Shown piece after piece: positions 55,192 to 64,000 of a DNA stretch of 64,000 nucleotides (its first letter is position 1; each line of letters starts with the position of its first letter). The stretch is from DATFQI01 sp963816955 (GTDB lineage Bacteria; Actinomycetota; Thermoleophilia; Solirubrobacterales; Solirubrobacteraceae): positions 1 to 64,000 of the forward strand of contig CAWFME010000008.1 of assembly GCA_963816955.1 (NCBI GenBank). Reading direction: 5' to 3'. The notes beneath the pieces are model-generated. The model saw only the letters and a program-made list of their open reading frames with translations. It had not been told where the DNA came from and did not search any database. The position numbers and the translations under genes are program-made.

Positions 55192-56058
55192 ATGCTCTCG
55201 CTCCAGCGGCGGCGCAAGCTGCTGCCCTGGCTGTTCCTGGCGCCCGGGCTGGCGTGGCTGCTGGTGTTCTTCGGCATCCCGCTGGTCAACCAGTTCTTCG
55301 TCTCGCTGCAGACGGGCGACCCCGAGACGGGGTACGTCTTCGACTGGAACTTCGGCGTCTACTCGGACGCGATCAACGACTACCACGAGCAGTTCCTGCG
55401 CTCGGTCGGCTATGCGGCGACCGCGACGGTCCTGTGCTTCGTGATCGCGTTCCCGCTCGCCTACTTCATCGCGTTCAAGGGCGGCCGCTTCAAGAACTTC
55501 ATGCTGCTGCTGATCATCCTGCCGTTCTTCGTCAGCTACGTGCTGCGGACGGTGTCCTGGCAGCTGATCCTGGCCGACAACGGCTGGGTCGTGTCACGGC
55601 TGCAGGACGTCGGCCTCGTCTCCAGCGACGGGCGGCTGCTGGCCACGCGCACGGCCGTGATCGCCGGCATCACCTACAACTTCCTGCCCTTCATGGCGCT
55701 GCCGCTGTACGTGTCGCTGGAGAAGATCGACCGGCGGCTGATCGAGGCGGCGACCGACCTCTACGCGAGCCGCGCGACCGCGTTCCGCAAGGTCACGCTG
55801 CCGCTCGCGCTGCCCGGCCTGTTCGCGGGCACGCTGCTGACGTTCATCCCCGCCACGGGCGACTTCATCAACGCCGCCCTGCTCGGCACGCCGCGCCAGT
55901 TCATGATCGGCAACGTCATCCAGTCGAAGTTCCTGGTCATCCTCGACTACCCGACGGCGGCCGCCCTGTCGTTCCTGCTGATGGCCTTCATCCTGCTCGG
56001 GATCTTCCTCTACGCCCGGGTGCTGGGCACCCGCAACCTGACCGAGGCGGCGCTCTAG
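55192..56058 (+). CDS. potB: Polyamine ABC transporter permease PotB
   Basis: 288 residues with six transmembrane helices (MLSLQRRRKLLPWLFLAPGLAWLLVFFGIPLVNQFF is outline of the first). The EAA loop that contacts PotA is EAATDLYASRATAFRKVTLPLALPG, as in PotB. A large extracytoplasmic loop follows helix 1. The ATG directly follows the potD stop, and its own stop abuts the potC ATG (TAGATG), so the three are translated together. Confidence 0.94.
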   Translation: MLSLQRRRKLLPWLFLAPGLAWLLVFFGIPLVNQFFVSLQTGDPETGYVFDWNFGVYSDAINDYHEQFLRSVGYAATATVLCFVIAFPLAYFIAFKGGRFKNFMLLLIILPFFVSYVLRTVSWQLILADNGWVVSRLQDVGLVSSDGRLLATRTAVIAGITYNFLPFMALPLYVSLEKIDRRLIEAATDLYASRATAFRKVTLPLALPGLFAGTLLTFIPATGDFINAALLGTPRQFMIGNVIQSKFLVILDYPTAAALSFLLMAFILLGIFLYARVLGTRNLTEAAL

Positions 56059-56904
56059 ATGGAGTCGCGCGGGGACCGGATCCGCGGCTGGGCGCTCGGG
56101 ACGTGGGCGGCGCTCGGCCTCCTGTACCTGTTCATCCCGGTCTTCATCGTGGTCCTGTTCTCGTTCAACGACAACAAGGGCCGCTTCAACTTCACCTGGC
56201 AGGGGTTCACGCTCGACCACTGGGCGGAGCCGTTCGCCAACCCGGACCTCGCCACCGCGCTGAAGAACTCGGTGCTGATCGCGATCATCGCAACGCTGAT
56301 CGCGACCGCGCTCGGCACGTTCATGGCGCTGTCGCTCGTGCGCTACCGGTTCCGGGGGCGCAGCAGCGTCGACTTCTTCGTCTTCCTCCCACTCGCCACG
56401 CCGGAGGTGGTGCTCGGCGCCGCGCTGCTCGCGCTCTTCCTCCAAGCGGGGACGAACACCGGCTTCGCGACGATCGTCATCGCCCACGCGATGTTCACGA
56501 TCTCCTACGTGGTGGTGACCGTGAAGGCGCGATTGGAGGGGATGGACCGCCACATCGAGGAGGCGGCGATGGACCTCGGGGCGACCGAGTGGGCGACGTT
56601 CCGCAAGGTCACGCTGCCGATGATCGCCCCCGGCGTCGGCGCAGCGTCGCTGCTGGCCGCCGCGATCTCGATCGACGACTACGTGATCACGAGCTTCAAC
56701 GCCGGCCAGACGCAGACGTTCCCGCTGTTCATCTTCGGCGCCACGCGCCAGGGCGTCCCGCCCGAGGTCAACGTGCTCGCGACCGCGCTGCTGGTGATCG
56801 TGCTGATCCTGATGGCGCTCAACGTCGTCGTGCAGCGCCGGCTGGCCAAGCGCGACGCGGTGCGCGCCGTCGCCGAGGCGCACGAGCAGCGGCTCCCCGC
56901 ATAG
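56059..56904 (+). CDS. potC: Polyamine ABC transporter permease PotC
   Basis: 281 residues with six transmembrane helices. The N-terminus GLLYLFIPVFIVVLFSFNDN followed by KGRFNFTWQGFTLDHW is typical of PotC/PotI. The EAA loop is EEAAMDLGATEWATFRKVTLPMIAPG. LPLATPEVVLGAALLALF and SIDDYVITSFNAGQTQTFPLFIFGATRQGVPPEVN-like segments match the family. Last gene of the transporter operon; no clear terminator follows in the 74-base gap. Confidence 0.94.
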   Translation: MESRGDRIRGWALGTWAALGLLYLFIPVFIVVLFSFNDNKGRFNFTWQGFTLDHWAEPFANPDLATALKNSVLIAIIATLIATALGTFMALSLVRYRFRGRSSVDFFVFLPLATPEVVLGAALLALFLQAGTNTGFATIVIAHAMFTISYVVVTVKARLEGMDRHIEEAAMDLGATEWATFRKVTLPMIAPGVGAASLLAAAISIDDYVITSFNAGQTQTFPLFIFGATRQGVPPEVNVLATALLVIVLILMALNVVVQRRLAKRDAVRAVAEAHEQRLPA

Positions 56905-56978
56905 GGTCCTCACCCCAACCGCGCTGACGAAACGTCCATCGCGGGTCAACTCGCGCGGCTCTGCGCCGATGACCCAGG

Positions 56979-58442
56979 GTGATGTCGGACCGATCCCGCT
57001 GGAGCATCCCCGCGCTGCTGTTCGCGCTCGCCGCCGCGCCCGCCGTCCTGGTGGCGCTGCTCGGCAAGACGATGATCATGCCGCCGGCGCCGGTGCACTT
57101 CGGCGTCGTGCTCGCCGCCGCGGGCATCGCGGCCTGCGCCGCCGCCGCGCTCACCCGCGCGGGCTGGCGCGCTGCCGACGGCCGCGCGATGCTGCTCGGG
57201 ACCGCGTTCTCGACGATGACCGCGCTGCTGGCCGTGCACGGGCTCACGACGCCCGACGTGCTGGTCGGCAAGAACGGGACGACCGCCTTCGCCGGCGGCC
57301 TCGGCATCCCGGTCGGCACCGCGATCCTCGCGCTGACCGCGCTGCCGGCGCTGCGGCGCACGCGCCGCGTAAGGGCGCTGCTCGCCCTCCAGATCGTGCT
57401 CGGGATGAGCGTGATCGCGCTGGGCGCGATCGGGATCGCGTACCCGACGCTCGTCCCCAAGGTCCCGACCGCCGGCTCCGACGCCGCCTACGCGCTGCTC
57501 GCCTGCGGCCTCTCCTTCTGCGTGCTGCTCACCCACCGCGCGACGCGCACGTTCTGGCTCTCGCGCCGCCCGGCCGACCTGCTGGTCGCCGTCGGCTGCA
57601 TCTGGCTGGGCGTCTCGCTCGTCGCGCAGCTCGTGATCGGCCCGATGACGCTCGGCTACTACCTCGGCCACGGGCTCGAGCTCGCCGCCGTCGCGATGAT
57701 CGCGATCCCGGCCTCGCGCGACATCGCGCGGACCGGCGCCTCCTTCCCGCTCGTCGGCGATCTCGCGGCGACCGACCTCGTCGCCTCCGAGGAGGCCTAC
57801 CTCGGCCCGCGCGTGCGCGCCCTGATGGTCCGGCTCGCCGAGCGCGACGGCTCCACCGAGGAGCACACCCGCCGCGTGGCGATCCTCGCCGCCCAGGTCG
57901 GCGAGGAGCTCAAGCTCCCCGCCACGACGCGCCGCCACCTCGCCGTCGGCGGGCTGCTGCACGACATCGGCAAGCTCTCCGTGCCGCTGGAGATCCTGCG
58001 CAAGCCCTCCGGGCTGAGCGACGCGGAGTACGCGGAGATCAAGCGCCACCCCGAGGCCGGCCGCCGCCTGCTCGAGGAGCTCGGCGGCTTCTCCCCCACC
58101 GTGCGCGACCTCGTCTCCGACCACCACGAGCGCCTCGACGGCCGCGGCTACCCGCGCGGCCTGACCGAGGAGGAGCTGCCGCTGCACACGCGCATCCTCA
58201 CGGTCTGCGACGTCTACGACGCGCTCGTCTCCGACCGCGTCTACCGCTCCGCCTGGACGCCCGAGCGCGCCTTCGAGCTGCTCCGCGACGACGCCGGCAG
58301 CGCGTTCGACGAGCGCTGCGTCGAGGCGCTCGCGCGCGTGGCCGGGCTGGAGGCCGAGGCCGCACCGGACTGGGTCGCCGACATCGCCACCGGGCCGGCG
58401 CGCACCTCGCACCTGCCGGGCTCGCTGCGCCCGGCCGGCTAG
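56979..58442 (+). CDS. Membrane HD-GYP-domain protein
   Basis: 487 residues; the start is GTG at 56979 or the next codon ATG at 56982. Residues 10-235 hold seven or eight transmembrane helices. A linker leads to an HD-GYP domain (about 280-450) with HTRRVAILAAQVGEEL, LLHDIGKLSVP, KRHPEAGRRLLEELG, DHHERLDGRGYPRGL and the metal Asp in VCDVYDALVSDRVYR. HD-GYP enzymes hydrolyse c-di-GMP to GMP; all key residues are present. Together with the GGDEF-EAL protein it gives the window two c-di-GMP enzymes. It converges on the alpha-toroid gene, sharing CTAG at 58439-58442. Confidence 0.9.
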   Translation: MMSDRSRWSIPALLFALAAAPAVLVALLGKTMIMPPAPVHFGVVLAAAGIAACAAAALTRAGWRAADGRAMLLGTAFSTMTALLAVHGLTTPDVLVGKNGTTAFAGGLGIPVGTAILALTALPALRRTRRVRALLALQIVLGMSVIALGAIGIAYPTLVPKVPTAGSDAAYALLACGLSFCVLLTHRATRTFWLSRRPADLLVAVGCIWLGVSLVAQLVIGPMTLGYYLGHGLELAAVAMIAIPASRDIARTGASFPLVGDLAATDLVASEEAYLGPRVRALMVRLAERDGSTEEHTRRVAILAAQVGEELKLPATTRRHLAVGGLLHDIGKLSVPLEILRKPSGLSDAEYAEIKRHPEAGRRLLEELGGFSPTVRDLVSDHHERLDGRGYPRGLTEEELPLHTRILTVCDVYDALVSDRVYRSAWTPERAFELLRDDAGSAFDERCVEALARVAGLEAEAAPDWVADIATGPARTSHLPGSLRPAG

Positions 58443-59314
58443 TCCCGCCCGTTCCGGCGCAGCACGCCGACCGCCGCGACGGTCGCGAAGCCGCGCCAGT
58501 CGAGCTTGCCCGCGGGCGAGCGCGACTCGAAGTCCACCGTCCAGCCGCCGTCGGCCTGCTGGCCGGCGGCGAGCCGGTCGAGGTCGGCCTCGACCACCCT
58601 CGGGTCGAAGAGCGACCGCGACGGGGCGCCGGGGTACGGCGAGATGTCCAGCGGGCGCAGCTTCTCGTCCTCCGCGCCGCCGTGGACGGCGACGTGGCCG
58701 TCGTCGGGGACCATCGCGCCGAGCCTGCCCAGCAACTCGGCGGCCTCGGGGCGGTGGGCGTGGACGGCGTCGAGGAACTGGATGCAGAACGCGAGCACGT
58801 AACCGCCGGGCGCCTGCTCGAGCTTCGCGATGGCGTCGAGCGTGTAGCCGGTCGCTCGCTCCAGCCACGGGTGGCCCGCGACCGCCTCGACCTTCCAGGC
58901 GCGTGCCGCGACCACGCTCGTGATCTGCAACGACGACTCGCTCGGGTCGGCGCCGTGCCACCACGGGCCCGAGCCGGCGGTGATGGACATCGGCACGGCC
59001 ATCGGCAGGCCGCCGTCAGGGAGCGTCGCTCGCTCGAGCCAGTCGCACAGCGCGACGGCCCGGGGCGTGGTCGCGGGCGCGACGTCGTGGAAGACCTCGA
59101 AGGCGTGCAGCGCGGCGGCGGGCTGGCTCTCGGGCGAGCGCAGGTCGCCTTCCAGTCCCCAGCCGTAGCCGCCGTCCGGGTTGCCGTAGCCCTCCAGCGC
59201 GGCGAGCGTGCCGGCGGGGTCGGCGCCGCCGTCGAGCAGCTCGAAGCGGCGGCGGTCGAGCACGCGGGCATGGGTGGCCATGAAGTCCCGCGCGGCGTCC
59301 ATGTCGATCGTCAT
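58439..59314 (-). CDS. Alpha/alpha-toroid (prenyltransferase/terpene-cyclase-like) protein
   Basis: 291 residues (MTIDMDAARDFMATHARVLDRRRFELL). Repeats of the GGYGWG / QADGGW type (YGNPDGGYGWGLEGD, LPDGGLPMAV, GQQADGGWTVDF) indicate the six-hairpin toroid fold of squalene-hopene cyclases and protein prenyltransferases. The DxDD cyclase motif is not seen, so it is probably not a cyclase; many actinobacterial proteins of this size are uncharacterised. LDWRGFATVAAVGVLRRNG closes the toroid. No signal peptide. Confidence 0.72.
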   Translation of the reverse strand: MTIDMDAARDFMATHARVLDRRRFELLDGGADPAGTLAALEGYGNPDGGYGWGLEGDLRSPESQPAAALHAFEVFHDVAPATTPRAVALCDWLERATLPDGGLPMAVPMSITAGSGPWWHGADPSESSLQITSVVAARAWKVEAVAGHPWLERATGYTLDAIAKLEQAPGGYVLAFCIQFLDAVHAHRPEAAELLGRLGAMVPDDGHVAVHGGAEDEKLRPLDISPYPGAPSRSLFDPRVVEADLDRLAAGQQADGGWTVDFESRSPAGKLDWRGFATVAAVGVLRRNGRD

Positions 59315-59460
59315 GGCGTCATGCTCGCGCGTCGGGCGGCGCGAGTCTTGTCGGAAACGGACACGCCACGGCCACCTCGTGCGAGGTGCTCGTGCGCGCC
59401 GGCCACCCCGTGTACGGCAGGGGCCTCGACCGCCGCGAGCCGGCCGATCCGACCGCCTAG
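59284..59460 (+). pseudogene. Possible convergent gene remnant before serA
   Basis: A plus frame is open from 59284 to a TAG at 59458-59460 and reads VGNGHATATSCEVLVRAGHP and on to EPADPTA. It lacks an ATG or a convincing start; only internal GTG codons exist. Its stop shares CTAG with the serA stop, like the real convergent pairs of this window. It is probably the tail of a lost gene or chance. No family recognised. Confidence 0.22.
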
Positions 59461-61100
59461 GCCGACAGGCTGAGCGCGCGGCCCGCGATGAAGCCGTCGG
59501 ACGCGACGATGTCGTCGATGACCGCCTGGGGCACCGGCGCGTCGGTCGTGACCGCCATGACGGCCACGTCGGAGCCGGCGCCGCCCTCGTCGCCCGGCGA
59601 GAGCCGGCCGACGGCCGCGTTGGAGATGTTCACGCCGTGCTCGCCGAAGCAGGTGCCGACGCGGCCGACCATGCCGGGGACGTCGCTGTAGCGGAACAGC
59701 GCGAGGTACTCGTCGTCCATCTGGAGGTTGAAGCGCTGCCCCCAGGCCTCGAGCAGGTGCGGGCGGTGCAGGCGGCCGAGGGTCGTGCCGACCACGCGCA
59801 CGCGCTCGCCGCCGGAGATCACGGAGATCCGCACGAGGTCGGTGAAGTCGCGCGCGACGACCTCCTTGCGCTCGGAGACCTCGATCCCGCGCTCCTCGGC
59901 GAGCGAGGGCGCGTTGACGAAGTTGACGTCCTCCTCGGTGTGGCCGGCGAGCAGGCCGTTGAGCGTCGCGATCGTCAGCAGGCGGGTGTCGCGCTCGGCG
60001 ATCCGGCCCAGGTACTCGACCTCGACGCGCTCGACCCCGGTGCTCTCCGTCAGCGTGGTGGCGAGCCGCGCCAGCCGCGTGCACAGCGGCAGGAACGGGC
60101 CGAGCACCTCCATGTCCTCGGCGCTCACGGCCGGGATGTTCACGGCGGTGGAGACGACCCCGCCCGTCAGCGCCGCCACGACCTGCTCGGCCGTCTGGAC
60201 GCCCGCGCGGTCCTGTGCCTCGGTGGTCGAGGCGCCCAGGTGCGGCGTGACGACCACGTTGGGGTAGCCGTCGAACAGCGGGTAGTCGGTGATCGGCTCG
60301 CTCGGGAAGACGTCGAGCGCGGCGCCGGCGACCTTGCCGGAGTCCAGCGCGTCCTTGAGCGCGGCGTCGTCGACGAGCTCGCCGCGCGCGCAGTTGATGA
60401 CCCGGACGCCGTCCTTCATCTGCGCGAACGCCTCGGCGTTCAGCCAGCCGCGCGTCTCGGGCGTCTTGGGCAGGTGGACGGTGATGAAGTCGGCCTGCGC
60501 GTAGACGTCGGCGCTGGTCTCGGCCTTCTCGACGCCCAGCTCGCGGTAGCGCTCGGCGCTCACGAACGGGTCGTAGGCGACGACGCGCATCCCGAAGCCG
60601 CGCGCGCGGGTGGCGACGAGCTGGCCGATGCGGCCGAAGCCGAGGACGCCGAGGACCTTCTCGTAGACCTCCACCCCGCCGAACTTCGAGCGCTCCCACC
60701 TGCCGCCGGTCAGCGAGCCGTGTGCCTGCGGGATGTTGCGCGCGAGCGAGAGCATCAGGGCCACGGTGTGCTCCGCGGCGGCCACGATGTTCGACTGCGG
60801 CGCGTTGGCGACGATGATGCCGCGCTTGGTGGCCGCCTCGACGTCCACGTTGTCGACGCCGATGCCGGCGCGGCCGATCACCCGCAGGTTGTCGGCCTTG
60901 CCGATCAGCTCCGCGGTCAGCTGCGTCGCCGAGCGGATCAGGATCGCGTGGTAGTCGCCGATGCGCTCGGCCAGCTCCTCGTCGCTCCAGTCGACCCCGA
61001 GGTCGACGTCGAAGCGCTCGCGCAGGAGGTTCACGCCGGAGTCGGCGAGCTTCTCCTTGACGAGGACCTTGTACTGCCTCTGCAGAGCGAAACCGCTCAC
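59457..61100 (-). CDS. serA: D-3-phosphoglycerate dehydrogenase SerA
   Basis: About 547 residues from a GTG start (VSGFALQRQYKVLVKEKLADSG). SerA starts serine synthesis by oxidising 3-phosphoglycerate with NAD+. Landmarks are LIRSATQLTAELI, VIGRAGIGVDNVDVEAA, GVLGFGRIGQLVATRARGFGM (NAD Rossmann), INCARGELVDDAAL (catalytic Arg), the Glu in DVFPSEPI and the His in VVVTPHLGASTTEAQ. An intervening ASB domain (about 340-465) and a C-terminal ACT domain (about 470-545, FRYSDVPGMVGRVGTCFGEHGVNI) indicate type I, serine-regulated enzyme. Coupled to the aminotransferase by GTGA. Confidence 0.96.
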   Translation of the reverse strand: MSGFALQRQYKVLVKEKLADSGVNLLRERFDVDLGVDWSDEELAERIGDYHAILIRSATQLTAELIGKADNLRVIGRAGIGVDNVDVEAATKRGIIVANAPQSNIVAAAEHTVALMLSLARNIPQAHGSLTGGRWERSKFGGVEVYEKVLGVLGFGRIGQLVATRARGFGMRVVAYDPFVSAERYRELGVEKAETSADVYAQADFITVHLPKTPETRGWLNAEAFAQMKDGVRVINCARGELVDDAALKDALDSGKVAGAALDVFPSEPITDYPLFDGYPNVVVTPHLGASTTEAQDRAGVQTAEQVVAALTGGVVSTAVNIPAVSAEDMEVLGPFLPLCTRLARLATTLTESTGVERVEVEYLGRIAERDTRLLTIATLNGLLAGHTEEDVNFVNAPSLAEERGIEVSERKEVVARDFTDLVRISVISGGERVRVVGTTLGRLHRPHLLEAWGQRFNLQMDDEYLALFRYSDVPGMVGRVGTCFGEHGVNISNAAVGRLSPGDEGGAGSDVAVMAVTTDAPVPQAVIDDIVASDGFIAGRALSLSA

Positions 61101-62275
61101 GCAGCGGCTACCGGGACGCCGGCTTCCAGGAACACGCGCTGGGCGGCGCCGACGCCGGAGCCGAGCTCGACCTCGTGGCCGAGCTGGTCCAGGACCATCT
61201 CCAGGCCTGAGAGCGAGGTCAAGATGTCGAACGCGCCGAAGTAGCCGCAGTGCGCGATCCGGATGATCTTGCCCTTGAGCTGGTTCTGGCCGCCGTTGGC
61301 CGTGATGCCGAGCTTGCGCAGCGCGCCGGGGACCTTGCCGCCGTCGACCGTCTCCGGCAGCTCCACCGCCGTGACGACGTTCGAGCGCTCGTCGGGGTCG
61401 CCGAAGAGCTCCAGGCCGAGCGCGGCGACGCCGGCGCGCGTGGCGCGGGCCAGCAGCGCGTGCCGGGCGAAGACGTTCTCGATCCCCTCGTGCTCGATCA
61501 TGTCCAGCGCGATGTCCAGGCCCAGGAACAGCTGCACCGCGGGCGTGAACGGGCTGTCGCCCTTGCGCTGGCTGGTGGCGGTCTTGTTCCAGTCGTAGAA
61601 GTAGCGCCCGCTCGTCGTCTCGGCCGCGTACTCCAGCGCGCGCCGGCTGACCGACGCGAAGGCCAGCCCGGGCGGGCACATCAGCGCCTTCTGGGAGCCG
61701 GCGACGACCACGTCGATGCCCCAGTCGTCCTGGCGCAGCTCGGCGGCCGCGAGGCCGGAGACGGCGTCCACGACGAGGATCGCGTCGTGGCGCTTGGTGA
61801 CCTCGGCGATCGCCTGGACGTCGTGCACGACACCGGTCGAGGTCTCGCTGAGCGTCGCGAAGACCACCTCGATGTCGCCGTTCTCCGTGAGCAGGCGGTC
61901 GATCTCGGCCGGGTCCAGCCGCTCGCCCCAGCCGGGCTCGTAGGGCAGCACCTGGGCGCCGTAGGCCTTGCCGAGCTCGATCCAGCGCTCGCCGAACTTG
62001 CCCGCGGCGCAGGCGAGGATCCAGCGGCCGGGCTGGACGAGGTTCGCCATCGCCGAGTCCATCGCGCCGGAGCCGCTCGCCGAGAAGCACAGGACGTCGT
62101 TGGACGTCTGGAAGACGCCGGGCAGCTTGCCCAGCACCCGCTCGTAGATCTCCACGAACGCGGGCGCGCGGTGGTAGAGCATCGGCGCCGCCATCGCCTG
62201 CGAGACCGCAGGCGGCACGGGCGTCGGACCGGCCGTCATCAGGTACTGCTTCAGGAATGGGTTCGCATCAGCCAT
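61097..62275 (-). CDS. Class V aminotransferase, probable phosphoserine transaminase
   Basis: 392 residues (MADANPFLKQYLMTAGPTPVPPAVSQAMAAPMLYHRAP in outline). Alanine-glyoxylate/serine aminotransferase family. LMTAGPTPVPP and MLYHRAPAFVEIYERV are typical N-terminal motifs; PLP contacts are FSASGSGAMDSAMANL, VVDAVSGLAA (Asp) and VVAGSQKALMCPPGLAF (Lys). Placement in front of serA with GTGA overlap suggests that it supplies phosphoserine aminotransferase (SerC) activity, as such class V enzymes do in several actinobacteria and archaea. Serine-glyoxylate aminotransferase is the alternative. Confidence 0.88.
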   Translation of the reverse strand: MADANPFLKQYLMTAGPTPVPPAVSQAMAAPMLYHRAPAFVEIYERVLGKLPGVFQTSNDVLCFSASGSGAMDSAMANLVQPGRWILACAAGKFGERWIELGKAYGAQVLPYEPGWGERLDPAEIDRLLTENGDIEVVFATLSETSTGVVHDVQAIAEVTKRHDAILVVDAVSGLAAAELRQDDWGIDVVVAGSQKALMCPPGLAFASVSRRALEYAAETTSGRYFYDWNKTATSQRKGDSPFTPAVQLFLGLDIALDMIEHEGIENVFARHALLARATRAGVAALGLELFGDPDERSNVVTAVELPETVDGGKVPGALRKLGITANGGQNQLKGKIIRIAHCGYFGAFDILTSLSGLEMVLDQLGHEVELGSGVGAAQRVFLEAGVPVAAA

Positions 62276-62356
62276 GGCTAGTGCTCAGGTTAGAAGGGGG
62301 TTTCGCCTGCCAGGCGAGCGAGCTCCTTCGTCGCCGCTCGCCTTCGGCGACGTTAC
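62276..62356 (-). other. Hairpin-rich gap between ilvC and the aminotransferase gene
   Basis: On the minus strand CGTCGCC...GGCGACG (7-bp stem) and TCGCCT-GGC-AGGCGA (6-bp stem, 3-base loop) follow the ilvC stop. TAACCT lies 11 bases before the next ATG. It may combine an ilvC terminator with a promoter for the serine operon. Confidence 0.4.
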
Positions 62357-63346
<990 letters not shown>

Positions 63347-63368
63347 GGGAAAAGTATCGTCGCTCGGA

Positions 63369-63421
63369 GGTCATCGGCGTCCTCCGCCTCCGTCGGCGGC
63401 GCCACGGCGCCGCCGATGACC
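63369..63421 (-). promoter_or_regulatory. Alternative hairpins upstream of ilvC
   Basis: Outer arms GGTCATCGGCG (63369-63379) and CGCCGATGACC (63411-63421) are perfectly complementary over 11 bp. Inner arms CGGCGGCGCC (63394-63403) and GGCGCCGCCG (63406-63415) also form a perfect stem. The two share 63411-63415 and cannot both form fully. The region sits 23-75 bases before ilvC and could be an attenuator or the terminator of the upstream methyltransferase gene. Confidence 0.5.
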
Positions 63422-63441
63422 GGAGAGCGAAACGCTCCATC

Positions 63442-64000
63442 TCAGGCTTCGGCGACGGCCACCCACGTGGCCGCGGGCAGCTCGAGCGAGCCGTCCTCGC
63501 GCACGAAGCCCTGCACCTGCTCGGCGACCGCGGCCTTGATCTCCTCGATCGCCGCCGGCTCGACGCCGGCGAGCGCGGTCTGCATCCGGCCCGACATCTC
63601 GGACTGGGTCTGCCAGTAGTCGTCCATCGAGGGATAGACGTGCGTGAAGCGCACCTCGGCGACCTCGTGCTCGACGAAGCCGGCCGCCTCCAGCTGCTCG
63701 GCGATCATGCCCTCCGGCGCCCAGGCGAACTGGGCCGGCTCGCCGGGCGCGACGGGCTCGACCAGCCCGCGGCGCACAATCTCGCGGCCGGGGATCGCGC
63801 TCCACGGGTTCTCCTCGGGCCCCCGCCAGGCCGCCAGCGCGAGCCGCCCGCCCGGCTTGAGCACGCGGCGCGTCTCGCGCAGGGCGGTCTCGGAGTCGGC
63901 CATCAGCATGTAGCCCCAGCGGCACAGGACGCCGTCGATGCTCGCGGCCTCGACGTCGATCGAGGTCTCGGCGTCGATCTGCTTGAAGCGGACGTTGGCG
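63442..64000 (-). CDS. SAM-dependent methyltransferase, partial (C-terminal part)
   Basis: The frame enters from the window edge and ends at a TGA at 63442, leaving 186 codons. ASIDGVLCRWGYMLMADSETALRETRRVLKPGGRLALAAW is the post-motif region of class I methyltransferases, where D-x-V-x-x-R-W-x-x-M and VLKPGG are typical of the Methyltransf_11/UbiE-like group. The N-terminal SAM-binding GxGxG lies outside the window. An internal ATG at 63909 is not the true start because homology extends upstream. The substrate is unknown. It precedes ilvC on the same strand. Confidence 0.85.
   Translation of the reverse strand, partial: ANVRFKQIDAETSIDVEAASIDGVLCRWGYMLMADSETALRETRRVLKPGGRLALAAWRGPEENPWSAIPGREIVRRGLVEPVAPGEPAQFAWAPEGMIAEQLEAAGFVEHEVAEVRFTHVYPSMDDYWQTQSEMSGRMQTALAGVEPAAIEEIKAAVAEQVQGFVREDGSLELPAATWVAVAEA

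Noticed and set aside
56969..59473. An 834-codon plus-strand frame across the HD-GYP and toroid genes
   Set aside because: It is a shadow frame in GC-rich coding DNA with no recognisable domain.

Overview
This is a continuous stretch of a very high G+C (about 70% or more by eye) chromosome from a monoderm bacterium, most likely an actinomycetote of the class Thermoleophilia (Solirubrobacter/Conexibacter-like). The assignment is inference: sepF beside yggS and pgeF, a short HisG with a HisZ partner, an Asp-type MurA, many GTG starts, and genes whose start codon lies 6-8 bases after a TANNNT -10 box. No phage, transposase, CRISPR or tRNA was seen. It is a core-metabolism region, not a mobile island.

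Layout. 1-3.4 kb (minus): CCA/poly(A)-type nucleotidyltransferase, pgeF, yggS, sepF, then the start of a secreted protein. 3.5-8.7 kb: a large STAND-type ATPase (+); a minus operon of a TIGR02206-like membrane protein, a secreted nuclease/lamin-tail protein and an HpcH/HpaI aldolase; then a HIRAN protein. 8.9-17.2 kb: the histidine operon murA-hisZ-hisG-hisD-hisB-hisH-hisA, interrupted by a divergent TetR/membrane-methyltransferase module that leaves hisF behind tetR. 17.2-20.4 kb (+): HD-domain protein, isocitrate/isopropylmalate dehydrogenase relative, small hypothetical, GNAT acetyltransferase. 20.4-25.9 kb (minus): one complete 16S-23S-5S operon with promoter, processing stems and no spacer tRNA. 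25.9-33.5 kb: tyrS, a class A penicillin-binding protein, a 3-methyladenine glycosylase, argH and a secreted alpha/beta hydrolase. 33.5-38.2 kb: operon leuB-ilvE-cimA-degT. 38.2-41.7 kb: small secreted protein, GGDEF-EAL protein, subtilase. 41.8-44.3 kb: xre/cupin regulator-leuC-leuD, divergent from a second subtilase. 45.8-48.9 kb: patatin, DUF4178-like protein, and leuA preceded by a leucine-rich leader peptide. 48.9-56.9 kb: polyamine module (FAD oxidase and class III aminotransferase on minus; small ORF-potA-potD-potB-potC on plus). 57-64 kb: HD-GYP protein, alpha-toroid protein, serA with a class V aminotransferase, ilvC, and a partial methyltransferase.

Together the genes supply histidine, leucine, isoleucine/valine, serine and arginine biosynthesis, with likely separate controls: a leucine attenuator for leuA, an XRE-cupin regulator for leuCD, and alternative hairpins ahead of ilvC. 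The polyamine block couples uptake to oxidation and transamination.

Five conserved genes carry single-base lesions relative to their families: tyrS has an in-frame amber codon, and the PBP, argH, the secreted hydrolase and potA each have a one-base frameshift. Sequencing or assembly error is the simplest explanation for most of these, but the tyrS amber codon followed by an intact S4 domain deserves checking. The most reproducible structural signals are the leaderless-promoter pattern, TAG stop codons that form part of the next gene's -10 box, and convergent genes sharing a CTAG tetranucleotide as reciprocal stop codons.
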